The notes beneath the pieces were generated by a model that saw only the letters and a program-made list of their open reading frames with translations, was not told the DNA's origin and did no database searches. Shown piece by piece: positions 1 through 9,849 of a stretch of 64,000 nucleotides of DNA (position 1 is the first letter of the stretch; every line of letters starts with the position of its first letter). A program made the translations under genes and the position numbers. This DNA is from Anagrus nilaparvatae (taxonomy: Eukaryota > Arthropoda > Insecta > Hymenoptera > Mymaridae), in contig JAKSXM010000272.1 in assembly GCA_022575985.1 (NCBI GenBank), forward strand, positions 248,001 through 312,000. Reading direction: 5' to 3'.

Positions 1-1
1 T

Positions 2-2464
2 GGAAGTAAGGATGAAGGTTCAATATTTACAACCCAAAGCAATGACTGGAATACTGTTGAAGATGTTGTTGAACTCCTTGGAATACCTCCATTAAAGAAA
101 AAGAAAACATCAAAAAAAAATCTTAAAAAGAAATCTATTGGAATAATCCAAAATGTTTGCAATGAATTTTCTAAAAAGTTATCAAGTAGCCTTGATATAG
201 ATCTTTTTTCAAAAAAAATTGATTTCAGCAACATAGTTGAGGATAGTTTTTCGTATCAAGATATAATATCCAATTTACAAAAAGCTTTTGAAAGCACAAA
301 AATAATAGCAGAAAAATTAATCTACTTAGCTTTGCTTCCAAAAGATTGGAGTAATTCAAAAATATCTGAATATTTTAAATGCAGCTATTATATGTACATG
401 CAGCTAAAGAAATATAACAAAAATATTGGTAATTTAAATTTTATTTATTTACATGAAAAAAATTCATTTAACCCATTACCGCCCAGGCAGCCAAAACGTG
501 CTACTTGATAATACCGGCTTAGATTTTCATTAAAAATTTAATTTCAAAATCGTTTTAAGACGAAAATCGTTTTAGAAACTCAGGAAAAATTCAATTTTTG
601 AATAATTTTTTTACCAGCAAACCCTCAGAAAATTTCTACAAGGGGCGGAAACTTAAAAAACAAGCGATTTTAGCCTTGTTCCGCGGCGAAAAGTGCCACT
701 TTGACGTAAGTCTTTAATATTCGTAAAATATTATGTTTTTTATTCTTCTCATTAGCACCCGGGGGTTTTCGAGGTTGCTAATTTCAAATATTATTCCGAA
801 AAATGTTAAAACTTCATTTAGTGGTGGAAAATCGGGGTGAATAGGGACGAAAAACTGATTTTTTATAAAACACTTTATTTTTACTTGACTTTTTACTTTA
901 CTTTCCAGACGAGTTAAAAGCACGAAAAAGAAAACAGTATGTAAAAATTCCTGAAGAAGTTGAAAATTTAATCAAAAAATATTTTAAAGATGAATCAAAT
1001 TGTCATATTTGTCCAGGTACAAGAGATTGTGTTGTAGGTCATGATTCTGAAGGAAAAAAAATATTCTTACAAAGGACACTATTGCACTATACTCTTCACG
1101 ATTTGTATCTCAACTTTATTCATGAATATTCTTATTTAGATAAATCATTACCAAAATTTTCATACTTTGCATCATTAAAGCCTGTAGAGTGCATACATGC
1201 TGATGATCCAGGGAGTCACAAAATTTGTGTTTGCCAGGAACATGAGAACATAAAACTTAAGCTGGTTGCGTTATCTAGAAAAATTAATTATAGAAATATT
1301 CTCCCTGATGGAGTTTGTGATGTAGATAGTATTCAATATATGTTGCATCGTTGTAAAAACTGCCCAGGTGTTAATGGAATAAAAGAAACAATTGAAAGCT
1401 ATAATATAACTATTGATAAGAGTGAAATAAAGTATAAAAATTGGGTGAACCAAGGCAGTAGAGCATCGTTAGATCATGTGACAGAAACCGTTGAAGCATT
1501 CAAAAACAATCTTTATCAAGACTTATGGAACTTAACAGAACATCATTATGTTGCAGATAGTCAAAAAAATTATTTGCGGCACTGTAAAGAAACTTTAAAT
1601 TCTGATACCTGTATAGCTATTTTAGATTTTTCTAAAAACTAATCTTTTATAATAAAAAACTCAGTACAAGCCTTCTACTACAATAATGAACAAGCGACTA
1701 TTCATCCAATTGTCATGTATTACAAAAATCAAGAAACTTCAAAACTAGAGGAACTTAATTTTTGTATTATAAGTGATACAAGGGAACATTTTGCTTATAC
1801 GGTAAATGCATTTATGCAAAAATTTACATCTACAATCAAAGAAACATTTCCGTGGATAAAAAACATAATATATTTTTCGGATGGTGCACCAAACCAATAT
1901 AAAAATAAGTAAAATGATTTAAAATTTTGAATTTTAAGACATTAAGAATAAAAGCTAATTCTATTTTTATTTTATAGGAATAATTTAGCAAACATTTGCT
2001 GTCATCAAAAAGATTTTCAGTTAAATGTTTTATCATACAATTTTTTTGCTACCAGTCATGGTAAAACAAACAGTGACGGCGTAGGTGCAACAGTAAAAAG
2101 AAAAACCATGCGATTTTGCTTGAGGACAAATGAAGAATATCAGATGACAACAGCAGTACAAATGTATAATTATTAAACCAAAGAATTAAAATCAGTTAGG
2201 TAATTAAAAGTACAATAAATGATTACATCGTGATTACATTTTTTTTTTGAATATTAAATTGTTTTTTATAAAAATACTATTGTTTATTTTAGATCACTTT
2301 GGGTATCTGATGTTACTGTCCAAGAGTATAAAACGAAACTTAATTCACGTTTTCAAAGCGTAAAAACTATACCAAATACAAGACTACATCACTGCTTTAT
2401 TCCCCAAGATAATAATTCACTAGATATAAAAATAACGTCTTTTGATACTAAAAAAAAAACGTAA
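2..2464 (+). pseudogene. Broken multi-exon gene of an invertebrate transposase-like family
   Basis: One reading frame runs across four exon blocks: 2-508, 909-1908, 1978-2199 and 2293-2464. GT-AG introns lie at 1909-1977 and 2200-2292 and keep the frame exactly. The order of motifs matches a large family of uncharacterised, mobile-looking proteins of cnidarians, molluscs and insects that I know only from general recall: an N-terminal block ending LLPKDWSNSKI, a Cys-rich block (CHICPGTRDC), HYTLHDLYLNF, CVCQEHENIKLK, CKNCPG, ILDFSKN, YFSDGAPNQYKN, then ATSHGKTNSDGVGATVKR. The spaced acidic residues in DFSKN and FSDG resemble an RNase H/DDE fold, which is inference. In-frame stops lie at 506-508 (TGA), 1640-1642 (TAA, where the family has Tyr before SF) and 2174-2176 (TAA). 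The protein therefore cannot be made whole without readthrough. The join between the first two blocks is uncertain. Confidence 0.7.
706..908 (+). other. Probable intron with a foldback-like 17-mer
   Basis: The stretch begins with a strong donor (GTAAGT at 706-711) and ends with a pyrimidine-rich acceptor (TTTACTTTCCAG, to 908). The next exon opens in frame just after it. Positions 761-777 read GGGGGTTTTCGAGGTTG, identical to the core of the tandem unit of the foldback element 5 kb downstream. Whether 509-705 is part of the same intron or holds a small exon is unclear. One frame is open from about 612 to 705. Confidence 0.45.
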
Positions 2465-3614
2465 AATTAAATATTTAAATAGCGAAGTTATTTACTATTT
2501 ATATTTAAAAAATATACTTTGCTTAAAAATTTTACATTGAGAGTGTATATTATATAATTAATTTACTATTATGTTTATATGGAAACAGTTGTACTAAATA
2601 AATGTTTTTTTTTCTTTTACATTTAATTTTTTATGTGATATGATCATTTATAATTTTTTAATTTATATAATTTATATTACCTGTCCAAATAATTGAAAAA
2701 CTATTTATAAAAAAATGCTATATTAATTATTTGATAATAATTATTTTGAATGAATTAATTTTATTGTCTATATTTTACCAATTACTGAAATTCGGTTATA
2801 TTATTCAGGCTCGTGACCCTTTGTTTTTTGATTATAATTCCTTTATTTGAGTTTAATTACATTGATTTATTTAATTTTAGTTTATTTTATGCTGTCTTAT
2901 AAATTTAATTAATAAAAATAAAAAAAGACGAATAAAAACGAGTATAAAATAACATGAAAAAGTGACTTTTTTGTAAGCAAATAAAAAAAATTCTAAGCCA
3001 ATACCGTCGCCCAAATTTTTAGGGCTTTTTTTTTATTATTATAAGAAGTTTTCCTGAGAATTTCAGCCCTTAAAGTTCCCAGAGAAAAATTTGGCAAGTG
3101 ATAAAAGTTGTTAAAAAAACGATATTTTCGAAAACAGCAAACTTTCAATTGCTTATATCTCCGGTCCCTGATGATCGATTTTAACGTTCAGGGTCTCATT
3201 TGAAAGGTCTTTTTTAGACAATTTCAACGAGATCAACTGCAAGTCTTTTTCTAATGATGCTGAGTCCCAATTTAAATTCGAAAATCAGCTTTTTTAGGTA
3301 AAATGCCAATAAAAATCAACTCCATGAAACTTTTTGAAAATTTTTTTGGTAAAAGTTAAAAGTTCAAGGAAAAAAAATGAGAACAGCCGGATGTTTTTTG
3401 GAGTAATCCTTGAAGCCCAGTAAGCTTTTGAAAATTGGCTAAAAACAGCTATTTTTGGACCTTTAAGAGCCTATATCTCGGTAACCCGTCCTGCAAAATG
3501 GCTGAAATTTTGGCTGGCGTAGTTTTTTGTTACCCCCAACCATCCCTGAAAATTTGAGCCCGATCGGAGTCATAGGTGCGCACACTTTTGTATGAAAAGT
3601 AATGGATATGCACT
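2465..3614. other. Non-coding AT-rich stretch
   Basis: I see no gene here. The first 500 bases are simple AT-rich sequence. From about 3120 the text becomes phrase-like (for example CTTATATCTCCGGTCCC, then CATTTGAAAGGTC, then TATATCTCGGTAACCC near 3471). That style is typical of degenerate dispersed repeats in insect genomes, but I cannot assign a family. Confidence 0.5.
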
Positions 3615-3823
3615 TACCGTACGTTTTTCGTATAGTTTCTGTTGACTTAGGACTATTGTTCGATTTTTTTTTTTTTTTTTCTATTGTTCTAGTATTTAAA
3701 AGTTTTGTATTTTTAATTAATGCGTAAAAATCCAAAAATTTAAAATACTAGAATAATAGAAAACAAAAAAAAAATCGAACAATAGTCCTAAGTCAACAGA
3801 AACTATACGAAAAACATACGGTA
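3615..3823. repeat. Hairpin inverted repeat, arms of about 84 bp
   Basis: The arm 3615-3699 reads as the reverse complement of 3741-3823 with few differences. It covers TACCGTACGTTTTTCG, the phrase GTTGACTTAGGACTATTG, a long T run and CTATTGTTCTAGTATTT. About 41 bases separate the arms. Transcribed, this would make a stem of about 80 bp. It abuts and slightly overlaps the TIR element at 3822. No coding capacity. Confidence 0.8.
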
Positions 3824-4413
3824 TATGGCTCATTTTCATTTTTTTTGCAAAAATAGATTTAAAAAAAATAATATAAAAATCTTGTTTTAGTGCTGTAATT
3901 TTTAGAAAACATAAAGTAAAAGTTTTTTTTATCAAAGGATCAACTTGTTATTGTCATAAAAACTAAGTAAAATTAAAAAATTTTTATTATTGTGCTTTTA
4001 ACCGATTATTTCTTGAGGTATAAAAAAGTATTTTTATGCTTTTGTGGATAAATACGTAATTTTTGGTCATATTTTAAACTAAAATAGCATCTAAAACATT
4101 AATTCAAGGTTAAATAAAGGTTGGTACATCTAAAATTAAGTGAAATATAAACTTTAGAAAAAGGAAATAAAAATCCATGCACTTATTTTGCTTAAAACAC
4201 CAAGTTCTTAATAGGAATGGTAAAGGCTTTTATGTCATATTTTAGCCAGAAATTTTTTTTTAAACTTAAAATTATGTTAATTTTTATGGTGTATGGTCAA
4301 CAACTTTTTGAAATACAAACTTTAAGACAAAAAAATTTGTAAATTCTTACTTCAATCGGTATATACGACCACGTGACACTATTTTTGCAAAAAAAATGAA
4401 AATGAGCGATATA
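3822..4413. mobile_element. Candidate MITE with 35-bp terminal inverted repeats
   Basis: Positions 3822-3856 and 4379-4413 are reverse complements with a single mismatch in 35 (core CTCATTTTCATTTTTTTTGC). The 592-bp interior is AT-rich and has no open frame. The outermost bases are TATA on both sides, so the target duplication could be TA or TATA. No transposase is present, so the element would be non-autonomous. The superfamily is unknown. Confidence 0.65.
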
Positions 4414-4739
4414 TATATATAATTACTTTAACTAGCTGATTGGCCTCGCGATGCTCGGCTTAACCAAATAAAAACTCTTGTGCATTAATTTTTTTATATT
4501 TTAATCATATGTAGTTAATTATAATAAATTTAATCATACATGATTAAAATGCAATTTAATTTTATTTAAAAATGAATGAGAACAGAATTAATTTTATACT
4601 TCTAAAATTAACAAAAAAATTTTATAATTCATATTAAGAAAAAGTTACATGATTATTTATAAATATTTATAACTAATGAGGTATATTTTATAACATAAAT
4701 AATTATTGATAATAAATAATAATTGAAAATAAAATATAG
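4414..4739. other. AT-rich spacer
   Basis: Very AT-rich sequence with a (TA)n run at 4411-4420. I see no gene or clear repeat. Confidence 0.5.
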
Positions 4740-6088
4740 TAATATGCAGTTTTTTTAACAAAATTTGTAGTTTTTTTCATACTGTAGACAATGAATATTT
4801 GAATATTTTCAATTTTCATACACATCACAACTGATATTGTAGACAATCAATATGAATATGACTATAGAATGAAATTTTCATAATTTTTTATTGTTCATAA
4901 ATAGGACAGGCGATATCCATTTCACTCTATGGTGAAATTTTTTTAGCTTTTTCATAAATAAAACAGCCAACAATATAGATTGAAAATTTTGAATTTTTTT
5001 CATAATGTAGACAGCCAATATAAATTTTACTATTGAGTGAAATTTTTATATTTTATGTTTTTTCATAAATAGTATAGCCGATATCCATTTTACTCTATGG
5101 TAAAATTTTTGGTGTTTTCCATATATAAAACAATATAGATTGAAATTTTTGCTGTTTTTTTATATTGTAGACAATCAATATGAATTTTACTCTAGAGTGA
5201 AATATTTATGATTTTTTTTTGTTCATAAATAGGACAGAAGATATCTATTTTACTTTATAGTGAAATTTTTTGGGATTTTTCATATATTAAAAAGGTCAAC
5301 AATATAGATTGAAATTTTTTCAGTTTTTTCATATTGTAGACAATCAATATGAATTTTACTATCGAGTGAAACTTTTATAATATTTTTTATAAACTTTTAT
5401 AATTTTTATAATGTTTTCATAAATAGGACAGCCGATATCCATTGTACTCTATATATGGTGTAATTTTTGAGTTTTTTCCTATATAAAACAATTAACAATA
5501 TAGATTGAAATTTTTGCTGTTTTTTATATTGCAGAGAATCAATATTAATTTTACTCTAGAGTGAAATATTTATAATTTTGGTTCCTCATAGAGAACCCAT
5601 TGTTTTAGGTAAAATGTTTATTTCTGATTTTTTGACATATACGCACGTTTTGAGACCTCAGGATGCTAAAAAACCATTTTTAAAAAAAAGTATGCATGTG
5701 TGTGTGTGAGTGTATGTATGTATGTATGTAGCACTGTCACCGGTGATATTTCACAACCAGTATGACATTAAGACCTATTTTTTTTATAAAATTTTTTTCA
5801 CCAAAAAATCTCCAGGTACTTTTTTTTTTTTTTAATTTGGATGTAATACCTCATTTTTTTCCATGCGAGCAAATTTTTGTAGTATTTTCATATCGTAAAC
5901 AGCCAATATGAACTTTACTATACAATTAAATTTTTTAAATTTTTGTTTTTTTTATTCTTAGGACTGCCGATAACTATCTTATTTCATAGTGTAATTTTTT
6001 GAGTTTTTTCATATATAAATAGCCAACAATATAGATGGTAAATTTTTTAGTTTTTTTATATTGTAAACCACCAATATGAATTTTACTA
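4740..6088. repeat. Degenerate satellite of about 185 bp, left block
   Basis: A composite unit recurs: ATTGTAGACAATCAATATGAA, then TTTTACTCTAGAGTGAAAT, then CATAAATAGGACAGCCGATATCC, then CTATGGTGAAATTTTT, then AACAATATAGATTGAAATTT. I count about five diverged copies from 4740 to 5600 and one or two more from 5880. Each unit contains a short palindrome around ACTCTAGAGT. The array is interrupted at about 5580-5880. The same family resumes after the foldback element at 9272-9545, so the foldback split one array. Confidence 0.7.
5580..5880. other. Unrelated insert inside the satellite, with microsatellite
   Basis: Satellite phrases stop at about 5580 and resume near 5883. The insert has a (TG)n/(TATG)n microsatellite at about 5695-5730, and the phrases TTTTGAGACCTCAGGATGC and GCACTGTCACCGGTGATATT. 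I found no clear terminal repeats and no coding frame. It may be a degraded short element. Confidence 0.45.
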
Positions 6089-6239
6089 CTCTAACAAAAA
6101 TAACCACGTAGTCCGACTCCCTAAATCAGGGAGTCCGACTCCCTGTTTTAGAGAGTTAACTCCCTGATTTAGGGAGTTAACTCCCTGAATTAGAGAGTCC
6201 GACTCCCTGAATAAAATAAATTAAAAACATGAAAAAAGA

Positions 6240-7500
6240 AACTTTCCACATTACCTGGGGGTTTTCCAGGTTCAGAAAAACGTTTTTATTAAAGAAAATT
6301 TTCATTTTTTTACCCCAGCATATTTTCCCATTTTCCAAGATGGCGGATCGTAAAATATATTTAAAAAAACTTTCTACATTACACGGGGGTTTTCCAGGTT
6401 GAGAAAAACGTTTTTATGAATGAAAATTTTCTTTTTTTCACTCCTGAATATTTTCCGATTTTCCAAGATGGCGGATCTACAAACTAAAAAAAAGGAACTT
6501 TCTACGTTACCTGGGGGTTTTCGAGGTTGAGAAAAACGATTTTCTGAATGAAAATTTTCATTTTTTCACTCCAACATGTTTTCTGATTTTCCAAGATGGC
6601 GGACCAAAAAAAACAGGAAAAAACAACTTTCTACATTACCTGGGGGATTTAGAGGTTGAGAAAAACGATTTTCTGAATGAAAATTTTCATTTTTTCACCC
6701 CAACATGTTTTCCGATTTTCCAAGATGGCGGACCAAAAAAAACAGGAAAAAATAACTTTCTACGTTACCTGGGGGTTTTCGAGGTTGAGAATAACGATTT
6801 TCTGAATGAAAATTTTCAATTTTTCACCACAACATGTTTTCCGATTTTCCAAGATGGCGGACAAAAAACCAGGAAAAAAAACTTTCTACGTTACCTGGGG
6901 GTTTTTGAGGTTGAGAAATACGATTTTTCGAATGAAAATTTTCATTTTTTCACCCCAACATGTTTTCCGATTTTCCAAGATGGCGGACCAAAAAAACAGG
7001 ATAAAACGAATTTCTACGTTACCTGGGAGTTTTCGAGGTTGAGAAAAACGAATTTATAAATGAAAATTTTCTTTTTTTCACTCTAGCATATTTCTGATTT
7101 TCCAAGATGGTGGACCAAAAAAACAGGAAAAAACAACTTTCTACGTTACCTGGGGGTTTTCGAGGTTGAGAAAAACGAATTTATAAATGAAAATTTTCTT
7201 TTTTTCACTCCAGCATATTTCCGATTTTACAAGATGGCGGATCAAAAAACTAAAAAAAAGGAACTTTCTACATTACCTGGGGGTTTTAGAGGTTGAGAAA
7301 AACGAATTTATAAATGAAAATTTTCTTTTTTTCACTCCTGAATATTTTCCGATTTTCCAAGATGGTCGATCAAAAAACTGAAAAAAATGAACTTTCTACA
7401 TTACCTGGGGGTTTTAGAGGTTGAGAATAACGTTTTTATGAATCAAAAGTTTAATTTTTTCACCCCAGCATATTTCCGATTTTCCAAGATAGTGAAACAA
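6240..7500 (+). repeat. Tandem array of about 127-bp units, left arm
   Basis: About ten units, each with an ACCTGGGGGTTTTCGAGG phrase, GAGAAAAACGATTTTCTG, GAAAATTTTCATTTTTTCA and CCAAGATGGCGGACC. The ATGGCGG core recurs near 6347, 6469, 6596, 6725, 6852 and 6978. Later copies are altered (7108, 7363, 7488). Spacing between units is 122-130 bp. The AAGATGGCGG core matches the YY1/Pho binding consensus as known from animals. Binding here is inference. Confidence 0.8.
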
Positions 7501-7865
7501 AAATAGCTAATAAAAATAATAAGATCGTATATTTCCCTAAATTCAGTGACTTTACTTCTGAATAAAATGAAATAAAATAATATGTAAATAAAATATATTT
7601 AATTTTGCAAATACATGTCAAAAATTACAGCATTAGAATTTTAAAATAGGCATAACAAGTTCCTAAATAAATAAGTACAAGGAGTGTTATTAATTGAAAT
7701 TAATAAATTGTTTTTTTTTTAATGATTAACATTGGAATTAAATATGCCTTTGAAGATTAAATTTTTACATATGTATATGCTTGCATATATGTCAATTTTT
7801 TTATTTTATTATATTTTACAATTGAATACATTTTTTTACAAATTTCTTATTTTCTGTGTTTTAAT
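7500..7865. other. Central spacer of the 3.2 kb foldback
   Basis: AT-rich sequence between the two arms, with no repeat units and no coding frame longer than a few dozen codons. An autonomous relative might carry its transposase here, but none is seen. Confidence 0.6.
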
Positions 7866-9140
7866 CCACCATTTTGAAAAATCGGAAAATATTTAGGATT
7901 GAAAAAATGAAAATTTTAATTTATAAATTTGTTTTTCTCAACCTCTAAAACCCCCAGGTAATGTAGAAAGTTCCTTTTATTCAGTTTTTTGATCCGCCAT
8001 CTTGGAAATTCGGAAAATATTCAGGAGTGAAAAAAAGAAAATTTTCATTTATAAATTCGTTTTTCTCAACCTCTAAAACCCCCAGGTAATGTAGAAAGTT
8101 CCTTTTTTTCAGTTTTTTTTACCGCCATCATGGAAAATCGGAAAATATTCAGGATTAAAAAACGAAAATTTTCATTCAGAAAATCGTTTTTCTCAACCTC
8201 GAAAACCCCCAGGTAACGTAGAAAGTTGTTTTTTCCTGTTTTTTTGGTCCGCCATCTTGGAAAATCAGAAATATGCTGGAGTGAAAAAAAGAAAATTTTC
8301 ATTTATAAATTCGTTTTTCTCAACCTCGTAAACCCCCAGGTAACGTAGAAAGTTTTTTTTCCTGTTTTTTTTGTCCGCCATCTTGGAAAATCGGAAAAAA
8401 TGTTGTGGTGAAAAATTGAAAATTTTCATTCAGAAAATCGTTTTTCTCAACCTCTAAAACCCCCAGGTAATGTAGAAAGTTGTTTTTTCCTCTTTTTTTT
8501 GGTCCGCCATCTTGGAAAATAGGAAAACATGTTGGGGTGAAAAAATGAAAATTTTTATTCAGAAAATCGTTTTTCTCAACCTCGAAAACTCCCAGGTAAC
8601 TTAGAAAGTTCCTTTTTTTCAGTTTGTAGATCCGCCATCTTGGAAAATCGGAAAATATTCAGGAGTGAAAAAAAGAAAATTTTCATTGATAAAAACGTTT
8701 TTCTCAACCTGGAAAACCCGCGTGTAATGTAGAAAGTTTTTTTAATATATTTTACGATCCGCCATCTTGGAAAATGGGAAAATATGCTGGGGTGAAAAAA
8801 TGAAAATTTTTATTCAGAAAATCGTTTTTCTGAACCTCGAAAACCCCCAGGTAACGTAGAAAGTTCCTTTTTTTCAGTTTGTAGATCCGCCATCTTGGAA
8901 AATCGGAAAATATTCAGGAGTGAAAAAAAGAAAATTTTCATTGATAAAAACGTTTTTCTCAACCTGGAAAACCCGCGTGTAATGTAGAAAGTTTTTTTAA
9001 TATATTTTACGATCCGCCATCTTGGAAAATGGGAAAATATGCTGGGGTAAAAAAATGAAAATTTTCTTTAATAAAAACGTTTTTCTCAACCTGGAAAACC
9101 CCCAGGTAATGTGGAAAGTTTCTTTTTTCATGTTTTTAAT
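7865..9140 (-). repeat. Tandem array of about 127-bp units, right arm
   Basis: Reverse-complement counterpart of 6240-7500. The CCGCCATCTTGG core recurs near 7993, 8252, 8382, 8506, 8638, 8760, 8888 and 9016, with altered copies at 8123 and 7868. The segments around 8600-8760 and 8850-9000 are nearly identical to each other. That is evidence of recent unit duplication or conversion inside this arm. Confidence 0.8.
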
Positions 9141-9271
9141 TTATTTTATTCAGGGAGTCGGACTCTCTAATTCAGGGAGTTAACTCCCTAAATCAGGGAG
9201 TTAACTCTCTAAAACAGGGAGTCGGACTCCCTGATTTAGGGAGTCGGACTACGTGGTTATTTTTGTTAGAG

Positions 9272-9545
9272 ATATACAGTTAAATATTTTTATTTTTTTT
9301 TTCATTCTTAGGACTGCCTATATCTATATTATTACATAGTGAAATTTTTTTAATTTTTCATATATAAAATAGCCAGAAATACAGATTGAAATTATTGTAG
9401 TTTTTTCATATTGTAAACAGACAATATGAATTTTACTATACAGTTAAATTTAAAAAATTTTTTTTTTTTTTATTATTCTTAGGACTGCCAATGTCTATAT
9501 TATTTCATATTCAAATTTTTAAGTCATTTCATATATAAAACAAAA
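9272..9545. repeat. Degenerate satellite of about 185 bp, right block
   Basis: Continuation of the array at 4740-6088: TTCTTAGGACTGCC, CAGACAATATGAATTTTACT, CATATATAAAATAGCC. Position 9433 onward keeps an uninterrupted version of the site into which the foldback element inserted. Confidence 0.65.
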
Positions 9546-9845
9546 GAGCTTCGGTGCAAATTACTCCTTGTAAAAAATGCTATCGAGTTGACGCTTTTTT
9601 TTTAATTTTAGCTCACGGCACAGAGTTATAACTGTTTAAAGCTAAGAAGTACAAAATTTAAAAACTCAAAAATTGGGCATTTTCTTCACTTCATATCTTA
9701 AAATGGTTTGTATCAAAATATATAAAAAACAAAATGCATTGTATTTATTAAACGCTTTTCTAAAGCCGATTTTTTTTTGTTTTTTATTTAATGTATTCAT
9801 TAAAAATAAATAGCAAAAAAAAGACTCAGAGTCCGATTTACTGAA
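9546..9845 (+). repeat. Left inverted repeat of the 8 kb satellite block
   Basis: Reverse complement of 17205-17494 at roughly 75-80 per cent by eye. Matching phrases include GTGCAAATTA, AAAAAATG.TATCGA.TTGACG, AGCTCACGG..CAGAGTTA, TTTGTATCAAAAT and an AGACT.AGAGTC core. About 300 bp long. It starts where the 185-bp satellite phrase breaks off. No coding capacity. Confidence 0.7.
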
Positions 9846-9849
9846 TTAT

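Larger units (their letters stand above)
6089..9271. mobile_element. 3.2 kb foldback element with tandem-repeat arms
   Basis: The left end CTCTAACAAAAATAACCACG (6089 onward) is repeated in reverse complement at 9271. Each end is followed inward by about 100 bases of short palindromes built from GGGAGT/ACTCCC (6110-6212 and 9150-9250). Then come about ten tandem units of about 127 bp per arm. The arms run from 6089 to about 7500 and from about 7865 to 9271, around an AT-rich centre. No transposase frame is visible; small open frames in the arms are repeat artefacts. The element sits in the 185-bp satellite: the unbroken site (TTTTACTATACAGTTAAA, seen at 9433) is split with TA on both sides (6087-6088 and 9273-9274). 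This points to TA-target insertion, as in Tc1/mariner-type or FB-like elements. Confidence 0.85.

Noticed and set aside
6806..8302. Small open frames within the 3.2 kb foldback
   Set aside because: They repeat the 127-bp unit and change with each unit. They are repeat artefacts, not a transposase.
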